A DNA stretch of 64,000 bases from VRUE01 sp963699225 (lineage in GTDB: Bacteria > Actinomycetota > Thermoleophilia > Solirubrobacterales > 70-9): contig OY969423.1 of the NCBI GenBank assembly GCA_963699225.1, positions 1,922,001 through 1,986,000 of the forward strand. The letters are read 5' to 3'. The notes under the pieces are model-generated. The model made no database searches. It saw only the letters and a list, made by a program, of their open reading frames with translations, and was not told the origin of the DNA. This document shows, one piece after another, positions 9,520 to 17,247 of the stretch (its first letter is position 1; each line of letters begins with the position of its first letter). A program made the translations under genes and the position numbers.

Positions 9520-10448
9520 AGGTCGCTGTGCTCAAGGGCGGCCGCTCGCTCGAGCGCGGCGTCTCGCTGCGTTCCGGCGCTCGCGTCGAAGACGCCCTGG
9601 AGCGGCTCGGCCACGAGGTGCTGCCGCTGGAGGCAGACGGCGACATGGTCAAGCACCTGACTGGCGGCCGGCCGGACATAGCCTTCGTCGCCATGCACGG
9701 CCCCGGCGGCGAGGACGGTACCGCCCAGGAGCTGCTTGAAATCCTCGGAATCCCTTTCACCGGACCCGGTGTTGCCGCTTGCGCCCGCTGCATCGACAAG
9801 GTGCTCGCCAAGCACGAGCTGCGGGCGGGCGGCATCCCAACGCCGGACTGGTTTGCCTTCAACGAGACCGCCTTTCGCGAGCTCGGCGCGGCCGACGCGC
9901 TCGCCGGGCTCGAGGATCGCCTCGGCTTTCCACTCGTGGTCAAGCCCAGCCGCGGGGGCTCCGCCCTGGGGATCAAGTTCGCCGAGAACTGGTTCGACGT
10001 TCCCGAGGCGCTGGTTTCGGCCTTCAGCTACGACGACCGCGTCCTGCTCGAGCGCTTTGTCGACGGGCGCGAGCTGGCGGTCAGCGTGCTCGGCGACGAG
10101 CCGCTGCCGGTGGTCGAGGTGATTCCGCAGGCTGGTGACAGCTACGACTTCGAGGCCCGCTACGAGATCGGTCGCACCTCCTTCGTCTGCCCCGCCGAAC
10201 TCGGAGCGGAGGAGTCAGCGGCGGTTGTCGAGGCCGCGCTCGGCGCCTACCGGGCGCTGGGTTGCGCGGGCTTCTCGCGCGTCGACCTGATCCTCGCCGA
10301 CGATGGCCCGCAGGTGCTGGAGGTCAACGCGATCCCCGGGCTCACCGACACCAGCCTCCTCCCCCAGGCCGCCGAGGCGGCGGGCATGTCCTTCGAGCAG
10401 TTGGTCGAGAAGATCCTCGACCTCGCCCTGGCTCCAGCTGGCGCTTAG
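9516..10448 (+). CDS. ddl: D-alanine--D-alanine ligase, first copy
   Basis: ATP-grasp ligase forming D-Ala-D-Ala for peptidoglycan precursors, 310 residues, near the usual length. Visible blocks are GGRSLERGVSLRSG at the N-terminus, MHGPGGEDGT, VVKPSRGGSALGI (ATP lysine), the omega-loop region SYDFEARYEIGRTSF, and VLEVNAIPGLTDTS at the C-terminus. The omega loop has Phe where the second ligase in this window (35894-36862) has the common Tyr (YDYENKY), so the two may differ in second-site preference or may be functionally redundant. Start ATG overlaps the aminotransferase stop. The 3' end overlaps the convergent DUF151 gene by four bases. Confidence 0.92.
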   Translation: MKVAVLKGGRSLERGVSLRSGARVEDALERLGHEVLPLEADGDMVKHLTGGRPDIAFVAMHGPGGEDGTAQELLEILGIPFTGPGVAACARCIDKVLAKHELRAGGIPTPDWFAFNETAFRELGAADALAGLEDRLGFPLVVKPSRGGSALGIKFAENWFDVPEALVSAFSYDDRVLLERFVDGRELAVSVLGDEPLPVVEVIPQAGDSYDFEARYEIGRTSFVCPAELGAEESAAVVEAALGAYRALGCAGFSRVDLILADDGPQVLEVNAIPGLTDTSLLPQAAEAAGMSFEQLVEKILDLALAPAGA

Positions 10449-10939
10449 GAATCTTCGCCTTTGGCGAAATCGTCGGGGGTGACCTCGTCGAGGAACTCTT
10501 TGAATTTGTCGACGACCTCCTCGGTGTCCTCGACGTCGTGCTCGAACTCGATCGCCGACTCCTCGATCACATCCTCGTCGGCGAAGATCGGCGCCGAGAC
10601 CCGTACGGCGAGGGCGAGGGCGTCGGAGGGGCGCGAGTCGATCTCCATCTCGGTGCCGTTGATCGAGACTGTGATCGAGGCGTAGAAGGTGTTGTCTCGC
10701 AGCTCCGTGACCGAGACGCGCTCGCATTTGGCGTCGAGCTGCTCGAGCAGGTCAGAGAGCAGGTCGTGGGTCATCGGCCGCGGCGTCGAGGCGCCCTGCA
10801 GCTTCATCAGGATCGCCGCTGCCTCCGGGTGGCCGATCCAGATCGGCAGGAACTTGTTGCTGTCGACAGTCTTCAGCAAGACGATCGGCTGCTTGCCGAC
10901 CATGTCAAAGCTGACGCCGTAGATCTGCATCTGTTGCAC
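10445..10939 (-). CDS. Bifunctional nuclease family protein (DUF151)
   Basis: 164 residues, of which about 1-130 form the DUF151/BFN domain: FLPIWIGHPEAAAI, RPMTHDL and SRPSDALALAVR are the conserved blocks. The C-terminal 35 residues are strongly acidic. The family has reported nuclease activity in plants and one thermophile protein, while its cellular role in actinobacteria is unclear. Start ATG at 10939 has two adjacent in-frame ATG codons. The gene lies three bases from the 3' end of tRNA-Ile on the same strand. Confidence 0.9.
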   Translation of the reverse strand: MQQMQIYGVSFDMVGKQPIVLLKTVDSNKFLPIWIGHPEAAAILMKLQGASTPRPMTHDLLSDLLEQLDAKCERVSVTELRDNTFYASITVSINGTEMEIDSRPSDALALAVRVSAPIFADEDVIEESAIEFEHDVEDTEEVVDKFKEFLDEVTPDDFAKGEDS

Positions 10940-10942
10940 GAG

Positions 10943-11016
<74 letters not shown>

Positions 11017-11066
11017 GGAGCCAAGCGAAGGATAGCGGGGGAATCGTGACTGACTGGGCGTGGCGC

Positions 11067-11948
11067 TCAGCGGCGCTGACGCGAGAGTGCGCGAGCCAGG
11101 GCTAGCGCCTGCTCGAGATCCTCGAGCAGGATCTCGAGCGCGATCTCCCCCCCCTTGGGACGCAGCTTTACCTCGTGGCCAAGCACCGACTCGAGCTTGT
11201 CGGCCGCGTCGCGCAAGGCCTCTGTCTCCCCCGGTGGCAACGCCCTCGATGAGGTTCCTTTTTTCTTTGGCTGGCCAGCCAGCTTAGCCCTGTTCTCGGT
11301 CTCCCGGACAGACCAGCCACCCCTCACCGCGTCGCGCGCGAGGCGGCGGCGAACGTCGTTGCCATCGGCGGCGAGCAAGGCGCGGCCGTGGCCCTCGCTC
11401 AGCTCGCCTGACTCGAGCAGCTCGAGCGTCTCGTCGGGTAGGTCGAGGAGCCGGATCAAGTTCGAGACCGCAGGGCGACTACGACCGACGCGACGGGCCA
11501 GGTCCTCCTTGGAGAGGCCGAGCTCGTCGACCAGGGCCGCGCACGCCCGTGCCTCGTCGACCGGGTTGAGGTCCTCGCGAACCATGTTCTCGATCAGCGC
11601 CACCTGCAGCCGCTCGGCCAGCTCCTGGTCGCGCACAACCGCCGGCACCTTGGTCAAGCCCGCCGCCTGCGCGGCGCGCCAGCGGCGCTCGCCGGCGATC
11701 AGCTCATAGCTGCCGTCGGGAAGGGGGCGGACCAGGAGCGGCTGCACGACGCCGTTAGCCTCGATCGAGGACGCCAGCGCGGTAAGTGACTCGGGGTCGA
11801 TCTTGGTTCGCGGCTGGTTGGGGTTGGGCTTGATCACCTCGACTGGCAGCTCGCGCAGCTCGCCGGCGTGCTCGTTGCTCGCCTCGGGCAGGATCGCCGC
11901 CAGGCCGCTGCCGAGGCCTCGCCTGCCGCGTTTGGGCGCGCTAGCCAC
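11067..11948 (-). CDS. parB: Chromosome-partitioning protein ParB
   Basis: CTP-dependent DNA clamp that loads at parS and spreads along origin-proximal DNA for segregation. It has 293 residues from GTG at 11948, which overlaps the parA stop by eight bases; an ATG at 11984 is possible, but RGRRGLGSGLAAI is the normal ParB N-terminus. Blocks seen: VEVIKPNPNQPRTKID, the CTP motif GERRWRAA, ENMVREDLNPVDEA, the helix-turn-helix SKEDLARRVGRSRPAVSNLIRLL, and a C-terminal dimerisation region. A parS-like palindrome is present at 15155-15170, about 3 kb away. Confidence 0.96.
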   Translation of the reverse strand: MASAPKRGRRGLGSGLAAILPEASNEHAGELRELPVEVIKPNPNQPRTKIDPESLTALASSIEANGVVQPLLVRPLPDGSYELIAGERRWRAAQAAGLTKVPAVVRDQELAERLQVALIENMVREDLNPVDEARACAALVDELGLSKEDLARRVGRSRPAVSNLIRLLDLPDETLELLESGELSEGHGRALLAADGNDVRRRLARDAVRGGWSVRETENRAKLAGQPKKKGTSSRALPPGETEALRDAADKLESVLGHEVKLRPKGGEIALEILLEDLEQALALARALSRQRR

Positions 11949-12699
11949 GTTCGGCCAGCTCCCGGGCGAGGGCGCGGTAGGCATCGGAGCCTCGCGAGTT
12001 CGGCGAGTGGTCGATCACGGGTAGGCCGAAGCTGGGTGCCTCGGCGAGCCGGACGCTGCGCGGTATGACCGTGTCGAAAACCATCTCGGGAAAATGCTGG
12101 CGCAGTTCGCGCTCGACGTCCTGCGCCAGGCGGGTGCGCTCGTCGTGCATGGTGACCAAGAGCCCCGACACCTCGAGCGCCGGGTTGAGCTCACGACGGA
12201 TCACCGCCAGCGTGTCGAGGAACTGCACCAGGCCCTCCAGCGCCAGGTACTCGGCCTGGACCGGAACCACCACCCGGTCGGCGGCGGTGAGCGCGTTGAC
12301 GCTGACCGGGCCCAGCGAGGGCGGGCAGTCGAGCAGCGTGTAAGCGAAGCGCTCGCGCACCGGGCCGAGCCGTTCACGCAGGCGCGTCTCGGAGCCCTCG
12401 ATCCGCGGCAGCTCGACCGCGGCGCCGGCCAGATCGCGGTTGGCGGGCACGAGCCAAAGGTTGTCGGGGCCAGCGGGACGGGCCGCCTCGGCCACCGAGA
12501 CCTCGCCGATCAGGCAGTCATACGACGAGGGATGCATGTCGCGCTCGCCGCCGAGCGCGACGGTCGCGTTGCACTGCGGGTCGAGATCGACGAGCAGAGT
12601 CTGCGCGCCGGTCGCGGCAACGCAGGCGGCGACGTTGACGGCCGTCGTCGTCTTACCGACGCCGCCCTTCTGGTTGGAGATCGCGTAGACGACGCCCAT
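11941..12699 (-). CDS. parA: Chromosome-partitioning ATPase ParA (Soj)
   Basis: Deviant Walker ATPase that moves ParB-parS complexes over the nucleoid, 252 residues. Deviant Walker A is QKGGVGKTTTAVN near residue 9, the second motif is LLVDLDPQCNAT, and LLDCPPSLG is Walker B. There is no N-terminal DNA-binding extension, as expected for a chromosomal type Ia-short protein. The 3' end overlaps parB. Upstream sits the 12721-12849 inverted repeat, separating parA from rsmG, so the promoter, if separate, must lie in or beside that repeat. Confidence 0.96.
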   Translation of the reverse strand: MGVVYAISNQKGGVGKTTTAVNVAACVAATGAQTLLVDLDPQCNATVALGGERDMHPSSYDCLIGEVSVAEAARPAGPDNLWLVPANRDLAGAAVELPRIEGSETRLRERLGPVRERFAYTLLDCPPSLGPVSVNALTAADRVVVPVQAEYLALEGLVQFLDTLAVIRRELNPALEVSGLLVTMHDERTRLAQDVERELRQHFPEMVFDTVIPRSVRLAEAPSFGLPVIDHSPNSRGSDAYRALARELAERG

Positions 12700-12720
12700 G
12701 GGTCGCAGACTAGTTCGCGT

Positions 12721-12849
12721 GAGGAATGAGGGCCGGTCCGCTGGAGCCTATGTTCGCTTCGCTCACGAATTTGGAGCCGCTTTCGCGGCTCATAGCCACC
12801 TTGCCGGGGGCCGCTTCGCGAGGCTCCATCAGACCGGCCCTCATTCCTC
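12721..12849. repeat. Long inverted repeat between rsmG and parA
   Basis: Arms 12721-12748 and 12822-12849 match over 28 bases with two mismatches. The 73-base interior holds another hairpin, GAGCCGC-tttc-GCGGCTC, and the motif GCCGCTTCGCGAGGC. A near-identical motif (GCCGCTTCGCGAAGC) lies in the repeat behind gyrA, which argues for a family. The right arm abuts the rsmG stop codon; the left arm lies 21 bases upstream of the parA start on the coding strand. Confidence 0.88.
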
Positions 12850-13558
12850 ATCCGTACGGGCGCTTCTTAGCCATTCCAGCTCGGCGGGGCAGGTTCTCTG
12901 GCGTCGGGCCGGACTTGCGGATCAGGTGGAGGTGGCGATGGTCGCTGCCGGCGGAGGGCCCGACATGGCGGATCTCCTCGGGCCGCATCGCCAGCGCCTC
13001 GGCTGCCCGCTCGAGCTGCGCCTCCTCATCCGGATCGCGCTTGCCCTTCCAGGCGACGAGAACGCCGCTGTCTTCGAGCAACGGCGACGCGAGCTCGGCG
13101 AGGGTTGAGAGCCGACCGACGGCACGGGCGGTAACCGCCGCGTAGGCCTCGCGCCCCTCACCGTCGGCGAGGTCCTCCGAGCGGGCATTGATCACCCGCG
13201 CGTTGGCGATCCCGGCGTCATCGATCGCACGCTGGATGAAGTCGCACTTGCGCCCCACCGACTCGATCAGATCGAGCCGAGAATCGGGCAGGGCCACAGC
13301 CAGCACAAGCCCCGGAAACCCAGCCCCAGAGCCAATATCGGCTATTCGGGAGGCCTCGTGCAGTTGCTCGAATTCCAGCCCGGTGAGGCTGTCCGCAACA
13401 TGCACCCGCCAGGCCCGATCCGGCTCGGTGACGGAACTCACTGAGGCCCGCTCAATCTCCAGAAGCTCCAGGACCCGCGTGATCGTCGCCCGCTGCGCGT
13501 CATCGAGCGAGTGCCCCGGTAGGGGTGAAGCGTCTTGCACTTTTTCGCCGTCAGCCAT
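12848..13558 (-). CDS. rsmG: 16S rRNA (guanine527-N7)-methyltransferase RsmG
   Basis: SAM-dependent methyltransferase of 16S rRNA G527, 236 residues from ATG at 13558. The SAM site is IADIGSGAGFPGLVLA, followed by ESVGRKCDFIQ and TARAVGRL, the usual RsmG blocks; WKGK lies in the C-terminal half. The start codon lies in the apical part of a long interrupted hairpin (13506-13619), the left arm of which encodes residues 11-17. Translation of rsmG may therefore depend on RNA folding. It is downstream of jag, as in many origin regions. Confidence 0.94.
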   Translation of the reverse strand: MADGEKVQDASPLPGHSLDDAQRATITRVLELLEIERASVSSVTEPDRAWRVHVADSLTGLEFEQLHEASRIADIGSGAGFPGLVLAVALPDSRLDLIESVGRKCDFIQRAIDDAGIANARVINARSEDLADGEGREAYAAVTARAVGRLSTLAELASPLLEDSGVLVAWKGKRDPDEEAQLERAAEALAMRPEEIRHVGPSAGSDHRHLHLIRKSGPTPENLPRRAGMAKKRPYG

Positions 13559-13619
13559 TGTCCGTCGCCACAAACGCTGCTCGAAAAAGTTAAGCGGAAC
13601 CCCTACCGGGGCACTCGCT
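13506..13619. repeat. Long inverted repeat enclosing the rsmG start
   Basis: Outer arms 13506-13526 and 13599-13619 are perfect 21-bp reverse complements. An inner pair, 13539-13547 and 13582-13590 (ACTTTTTCG / CGAAAAAGT), extends the same fold. The rsmG ATG (13558) lies in the terminal loop. The left outer arm is rsmG coding sequence, and the right outer arm touches the jag stop codon. Confidence 0.9.
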
Positions 13620-14101
13620 TACTCGGAAACCAACGGGGCGACGACCACGCACCGCCGCGGCTCGTCCCCTTCGCTGTAGGTCTCGACGCCCGAGCGCTCC
13701 TTGAGGTGCTCGTGCACGACGCGGCGCTCCTGCGCACTCATCGGGTCCAGCTCAACCGACTGGTTCTCGTTCAGCGCCTGCTCAGCGGCCCGGTCGGCTC
13801 GCGCCGTCAGCGTCTCCCTACGACGGTCGCGATAGCCGGCGGCGTCGACGATGACCCGCTTGCGCTCGCGCATCCCCCGAAAGGCCGCTTGGTAGGCAAT
13901 CAGCTGCAGGGCGTCAATCGTCTGTCCACGTTTGCCGATCAGCAGTCCGTAGTCCTCGTCGCCCACGACCGAAGCGGTGATCCGATCGTCGTCCTCGACG
14001 ATCTCCACCTCACCCTCCAGGTCAAGCTCGTCGAGTACCTCCTCAACAAGCTCCCGAACCCGCTCAGCGGGCTCTTGCGGCCAGTCGTCAGCTCCGGTCA
14101 C
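13619..14101 (-). CDS. jag: Jag/KhpB family RNA-binding protein (KH + R3H)
   Basis: 160 residues. The KH type II domain shows GLLIGKRGQTIDALQLI, and the C-terminal R3H domain shows QERRVVHEHLKERSGVETYSEGDEP. The N-terminal Jag_N domain found in Firmicutes is absent; instead a short acidic lead is present, as in actinobacterial homologues. In other bacteria KhpB binds RNA with KhpA and affects cell elongation and division. Position between yidC and rsmG is the standard one. Confidence 0.92.
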   Translation of the reverse strand: MTGADDWPQEPAERVRELVEEVLDELDLEGEVEIVEDDDRITASVVGDEDYGLLIGKRGQTIDALQLIAYQAAFRGMRERKRVIVDAAGYRDRRRETLTARADRAAEQALNENQSVELDPMSAQERRVVHEHLKERSGVETYSEGDEPRRCVVVAPLVSE

Positions 14102-14140
14102 GCGGCGCAGTCTATGCGGCCAGGCCGCAGCGTGGCGGCG

Positions 14141-14893
14141 CTATCGCCGCTTCTTCTTCTTTTTGGGTGGAGGCGGGGGTGGCTTCGCCGCCGCAATCGC
14201 CTCCGGCGTGGCCGCGACAGGCGCTGGAATCACGCGCTGGATCACGTATTGCTGGCCGATCGTCCAGAAGTTGGTCGTAATCCAGTAGAGGATGAGGCCG
14301 GCGGGGAAGTTGATCACGAAGGGGACGAAGATGAAGGGCAGGAGCGCCATCATCATCCGCTGGCTTTTATCGGCGGTGACCGACATGATCAGGCCGGAGA
14401 CCAACTGGGTCCCCACGTAGAGGACGAGCAGGGTGATCAGTTCCGCTCCGTGCGCCTTCGCCGTCAGGTCGTTGATGAAGAGGAACGAGGCTTCCGAGCC
14501 GCAATGGCCGGCTTCACAACCGATATCGCTCGGCAGCTCGTGCCGAAGGACATAGAAGAGCGTGATGAAGACCGGCAGCTGGGCAATCAGGGGGATGCAG
14601 GAGGCAAAGGGGTTGACTTTGTTCTCCTGGTAGAAGCGCATCATCTCCTGCTGCATGCGCTGGCGATCGTTTTTGTACTTCGCCTGGATCTCTTTGATCT
14701 GCGGCTGCAGCGCCTGCAGAGCGCGCATTCCCTTGAGCTGGCGGTAGGTGAGCGGGATCAGCAGCGCCCTGGTGCAGACCGTGAGGGCGATGATCGACAT
14801 GCCCCAACTGAGGCCGGCGCTGTCGTGGAAGAACTGGAGGACCGCGTTGGCGACGTCGATTAGCGGCTGCAGAATGTTGGCGGGCGGGATCAC
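14141..14893 (-). CDS. yidC: Membrane protein insertase YidC
   Basis: 250 residues, the short Gram-positive/actinobacterial form without the large periplasmic domain. The first segment contains GLSWGMSIIALTVCTRALLIPL with the conserved arginine in the groove, followed by the cytoplasmic hairpin LKGMRALQALQPQIKEIQAKY, then NPFASCIPLIAQLPVFITLFYVL and later segments ending in FPAGLILYWITTNFW. The tail is proline-rich then KKKKKRR, likely for ribosome contact. There is no lipobox cysteine. It overlaps yidD by four bases. Confidence 0.95.
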   Translation of the reverse strand: MIPPANILQPLIDVANAVLQFFHDSAGLSWGMSIIALTVCTRALLIPLTYRQLKGMRALQALQPQIKEIQAKYKNDRQRMQQEMMRFYQENKVNPFASCIPLIAQLPVFITLFYVLRHELPSDIGCEAGHCGSEASFLFINDLTAKAHGAELITLLVLYVGTQLVSGLIMSVTADKSQRMMMALLPFIFVPFVINFPAGLILYWITTNFWTIGQQYVIQRVIPAPVAATPEAIAAAKPPPPPPKKKKKRR

Positions 14894-15162
14894 GTATGCA
14901 CCTCACCGTGATGAACAGCGGGATCGACGGGCCCCACCCTGAGCGTAAACCGCTCTGGAACGGGGTCGAAGCCGCCGTGGCTGAAGGGGTTGCAGCGCAG
15001 CAGGCGCCAGGCTGCGAGGAGGCTCCCGCGCAGCACCCCGAAACGACCGATCGCCTCAGCGGCGTAGCCCGAGCAGCTCGGCTCGTAGCGGCAACGGCGG
15101 GGGAAGGAGGGGGAAATTCGGCGCTGGTAGAAGGCGATCGTGGTCAGAAGGGCACGTTTCAC
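14890..15162 (-). CDS. yidD: Membrane protein insertion efficiency factor YidD
   Basis: 90 residues, with the family block YQRRISPSFPRRCRYEPSCSGYAAEAI and RCNPFSHGGFDPVP, including the conserved cysteines. Helps YidC-dependent insertion in other bacteria. It starts with GTG at 15162, inside a parS-type palindrome, overlapping the last bases of rnpA, and its own end overlaps yidC. Confidence 0.95.
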   Translation of the reverse strand: MKRALLTTIAFYQRRISPSFPRRCRYEPSCSGYAAEAIGRFGVLRGSLLAAWRLLRCNPFSHGGFDPVPERFTLRVGPVDPAVHHGEVHT

Positions 15163-15170
15163 GTGGAACG
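15155..15170. promoter_or_regulatory. parS site (ParB-binding centromere)
   Basis: The 16-base sequence CGTTTCACGTGGAACG matches the near-universal bacterial parS palindrome around the CACGTG core, with one asymmetric position. It lies over the rnpA 3' end and the yidD GTG start, 0.6 kb from dnaA. This is the only good match I saw in the window; no exhaustive search was made. Confidence 0.88.
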
Positions 15171-15530
15171 CTTCTTCCCTTTGGAGCCCGCAAGGGCCTC
15201 CTCGATGCTGGCGCGCACGCCGGAAGACCCTTCACGCTCGATCAGGTCGCCGATTTCAGGGCGGGCGACGAGGACGAAGTCGTGCTGGGCCGGCAGCCGA
15301 TCGGACAGGCCCCAGAAGGTCTCGCGCATCACACGCTTGACCCGGTTGCGATCGACCGCGCCGCCAACCTTGCGGCTGACCGAGACGCCAAGCCTCACCT
15401 CATCCTCCTCTTCCTCGTCCTTGCGAGGGAAGCTGTAGAGAACGAGGTAGCGGGTTGCATGTGAGGATCCGTCGCGGTAGACGCGGTCAAACTCGCCGCT
15501 GCGTGAGAGGCGGCGCCGTTTCCCCGCCAT
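15159..15530 (-). CDS. rnpA: Ribonuclease P protein component
   Basis: Protein subunit of RNase P, which matures tRNA 5' ends; 123 residues. The family signature is RNRVKRVMRE in GGAVDRNRVKRVMRETFWG, with LGVSVSRKVG before it. An unusually acidic insert, RKDEEEEDEVR, sits between the first strands of this otherwise basic protein. The gene directly abuts the rpmH stop and overlaps yidD. Confidence 0.95.
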   Translation of the reverse strand: MAGKRRRLSRSGEFDRVYRDGSSHATRYLVLYSFPRKDEEEEDEVRLGVSVSRKVGGAVDRNRVKRVMRETFWGLSDRLPAQHDFVLVARPEIGDLIEREGSSGVRASIEEALAGSKGKKRST

Positions 15531-15665
15531 CTAGGGAGTGAGGCGCTTCCGGCCTTTTGCGCGGCGGCGCTTGAGGATCGCCCGACCCCCACGCGTGCTC
15601 ATACGCGCCCGGAATCCGTGCGTCTTGGCCCGCTTCCGCTTCTTCGGCTGATAAGTCCGCTTCAT
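15531..15665 (-). CDS. rpmH: 50S ribosomal protein L34
   Basis: 44 residues, MKRTYQPKKRKRAKTHGFRA at the N-terminus and KRRRAKGRKRLTP at the end, the complete and typical L34. First gene of the leftward rpmH-rnpA-yidD-yidC-jag-rsmG arm. The 120 bases to the dnaA start must hold both divergent promoters. Confidence 0.97.
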   Translation of the reverse strand: MKRTYQPKKRKRAKTHGFRARMSTRGGRAILKRRRAKGRKRLTP

Positions 15666-15785
15666 CGGGCGTCGCAGTATACGGACGCGCGGTCGAGCGG
15701 GGGAACTCGCCGGCAAAATGATTTCAGCGGCATTTGCGGAGGGGCCGATTTCGGCTCCTCCAGGCGTCGCTATGGTCGGCCGCCG

Positions 15786-17111
15786 GTGCAAGATGACGCG
15801 GCGCAACAAGACCTCGACTCCCTCTGGAACGACGTGCAAGCTCGCTTGCGAGCCTCCGTCCCAGTGTCGACGTTCCAGCTTTGGCTGGAGCCGCTGAAGG
15901 TCGTCGGCAGCCGTTCCGAGACCCTCCTCCTCTCCGCCCCTGAGGGAATTCGGGCCTGGACCGAGCGGCGCTACGCGGGTTTGATCCGCGAGGCGCTGAG
16001 CGGCGCCGGCTCGCAGCTCACCAACGTCAGCCTCGTCGTCGAGGGAGACCTTGATCCTGGGACTGAGGCAGCGGCCGGCCCCGGCCTCAACGTCAACTAC
16101 ACCTTCGATCGCTTCGTGATCGGGGAGGGGAATCGCGCCGCCCACGCCGCTGCCCTAGCCGTGGCCGAGGCGCCGTCGGAGGCCTACAACCCGCTCTTCC
16201 TGCACGGACCGCCGGGGCTTGGCAAGACCCATCTCCTGGTAGCGGTTGCGAACTACCTCGAAGCCTCAGCGCCGACTCTCAACGTTCGCTATACGACCGC
16301 CGAGCGCTTCACCAATGAGTTCGTCACCGCGCTGCGCAGCGCCGGTGCCGAGGAGTTCAAGCGCCGCTACCGAGACCTCGACGTCCTCCTTGTTGACGAC
16401 GTCCAGTTCCTCGAGGGCAAGCGCCACACCGAGGATGAGTTCTTCCACACCTTCAATGCTCTATATGAAGGTGGCAGCCAGCTCGTGCTCTCGGCCGATC
16501 GCATTCCCAGCGAGCTATCGAGCCTCGAGTCGCGCCTGCGCGATCGCTTCGAGTGGGGGCTCACGATCGCCGTCGAGGCGCCAAACATGGCCACCCGCCT
16601 CACCGTTCTGCGCCGCCTCGTGCGCGAGGCCGGGGTCGACACCGAGGGGGACGTGCTCACCGAGCTGGCGCGGCGGATCGACCTCAACGTGCGGCAGCTG
16701 CACGGCGCCCTAACGCGGCTGATCGCCCACGCCTCGCTGACTGCGCGGCCGCTCAGTCCGGAGCTGGTCGAAGCGGTAATTCCCAAATCCTCGCGCGGCT
16801 CCGAACAGACGCCGGTGGAGGAGATCCAGCAGCGTGTCTCCAAAGCCTTCGGTATCTCGAGAGCGGAGTTGGTTGGCTCGACCCGCGCAGCCAACCCACT
16901 CAACGCCCGCCAGGTCGCTATCTACCTAACCCGGGAGCTGACCGACCTCTCGCTGCCTCAGATCGGTCGTCTCTACGGTGGCCGCGATCACTCGACTGTG
17001 CTCAACGCGATCCGGCGGGCCGAGGCGCGCTGCGGCGAGGACCCCAACTGGGCCGCGCGGGTCGACGAGTTGCGCGCAGCTATCCACAAGAGCTCCACAG
17101 GCCGCTCCTGA
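15786..17111 (+). CDS. dnaA: Chromosomal replication initiator DnaA
   Basis: Initiator AAA+ ATPase that binds DnaA boxes and melts oriC; 441 residues from GTG at 15786. Domain I is LDSLWNDVQARLRASVPVSTF. Domain II is very short. Domain III begins NYTFDRFVIGEGNRAAHAAA, with Walker A GPPGLGKTH near residue 140 and Walker B LLVDDVQFL. Domain IV ends with LPQIGRLYGGRDHSTVLNAI, the DNA-binding signature. The start is chosen because domain I begins there; upstream in-frame sequence runs antisense into rpmH and has no DnaA character. No strong Shine-Dalgarno is seen. Confidence 0.95.
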   Translation: MQDDAAQQDLDSLWNDVQARLRASVPVSTFQLWLEPLKVVGSRSETLLLSAPEGIRAWTERRYAGLIREALSGAGSQLTNVSLVVEGDLDPGTEAAAGPGLNVNYTFDRFVIGEGNRAAHAAALAVAEAPSEAYNPLFLHGPPGLGKTHLLVAVANYLEASAPTLNVRYTTAERFTNEFVTALRSAGAEEFKRRYRDLDVLLVDDVQFLEGKRHTEDEFFHTFNALYEGGSQLVLSADRIPSELSSLESRLRDRFEWGLTIAVEAPNMATRLTVLRRLVREAGVDTEGDVLTELARRIDLNVRQLHGALTRLIAHASLTARPLSPELVEAVIPKSSRGSEQTPVEEIQQRVSKAFGISRAELVGSTRAANPLNARQVAIYLTRELTDLSLPQIGRLYGGRDHSTVLNAIRRAEARCGEDPNWAARVDELRAAIHKSSTGRS

Positions 17112-17247
17112 CGGCCGACGACACTGTAAGAATCCATGCTTTCCCACAGCGCCCTCCACAGCCAGCAAATCGCGGCTCAATGCGGCGCAGAGCTTCTTTT
17201 CCTGCTTTTCCACAAGCACTAACCCAACTTAAGAAGGCATCAATCAC
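17080..17247. other. Candidate oriC segment with DnaA-box-like sites
   Basis: The end of dnaA and the 136-base dnaA-dnaN gap contain CTATCCACA (17080-17088), TTTCCCACA (17140-17148), GCCCTCCACA (ending 17160) and TTTTCCACA (17206-17214). All resemble the DnaA box TTATCCACA in the same orientation. The stretch 17190-17245 is locally AT-richer than its surroundings and could be an unwinding element. The cluster is small for an actinobacterial origin, so part of oriC may lie elsewhere. Confidence 0.55.
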
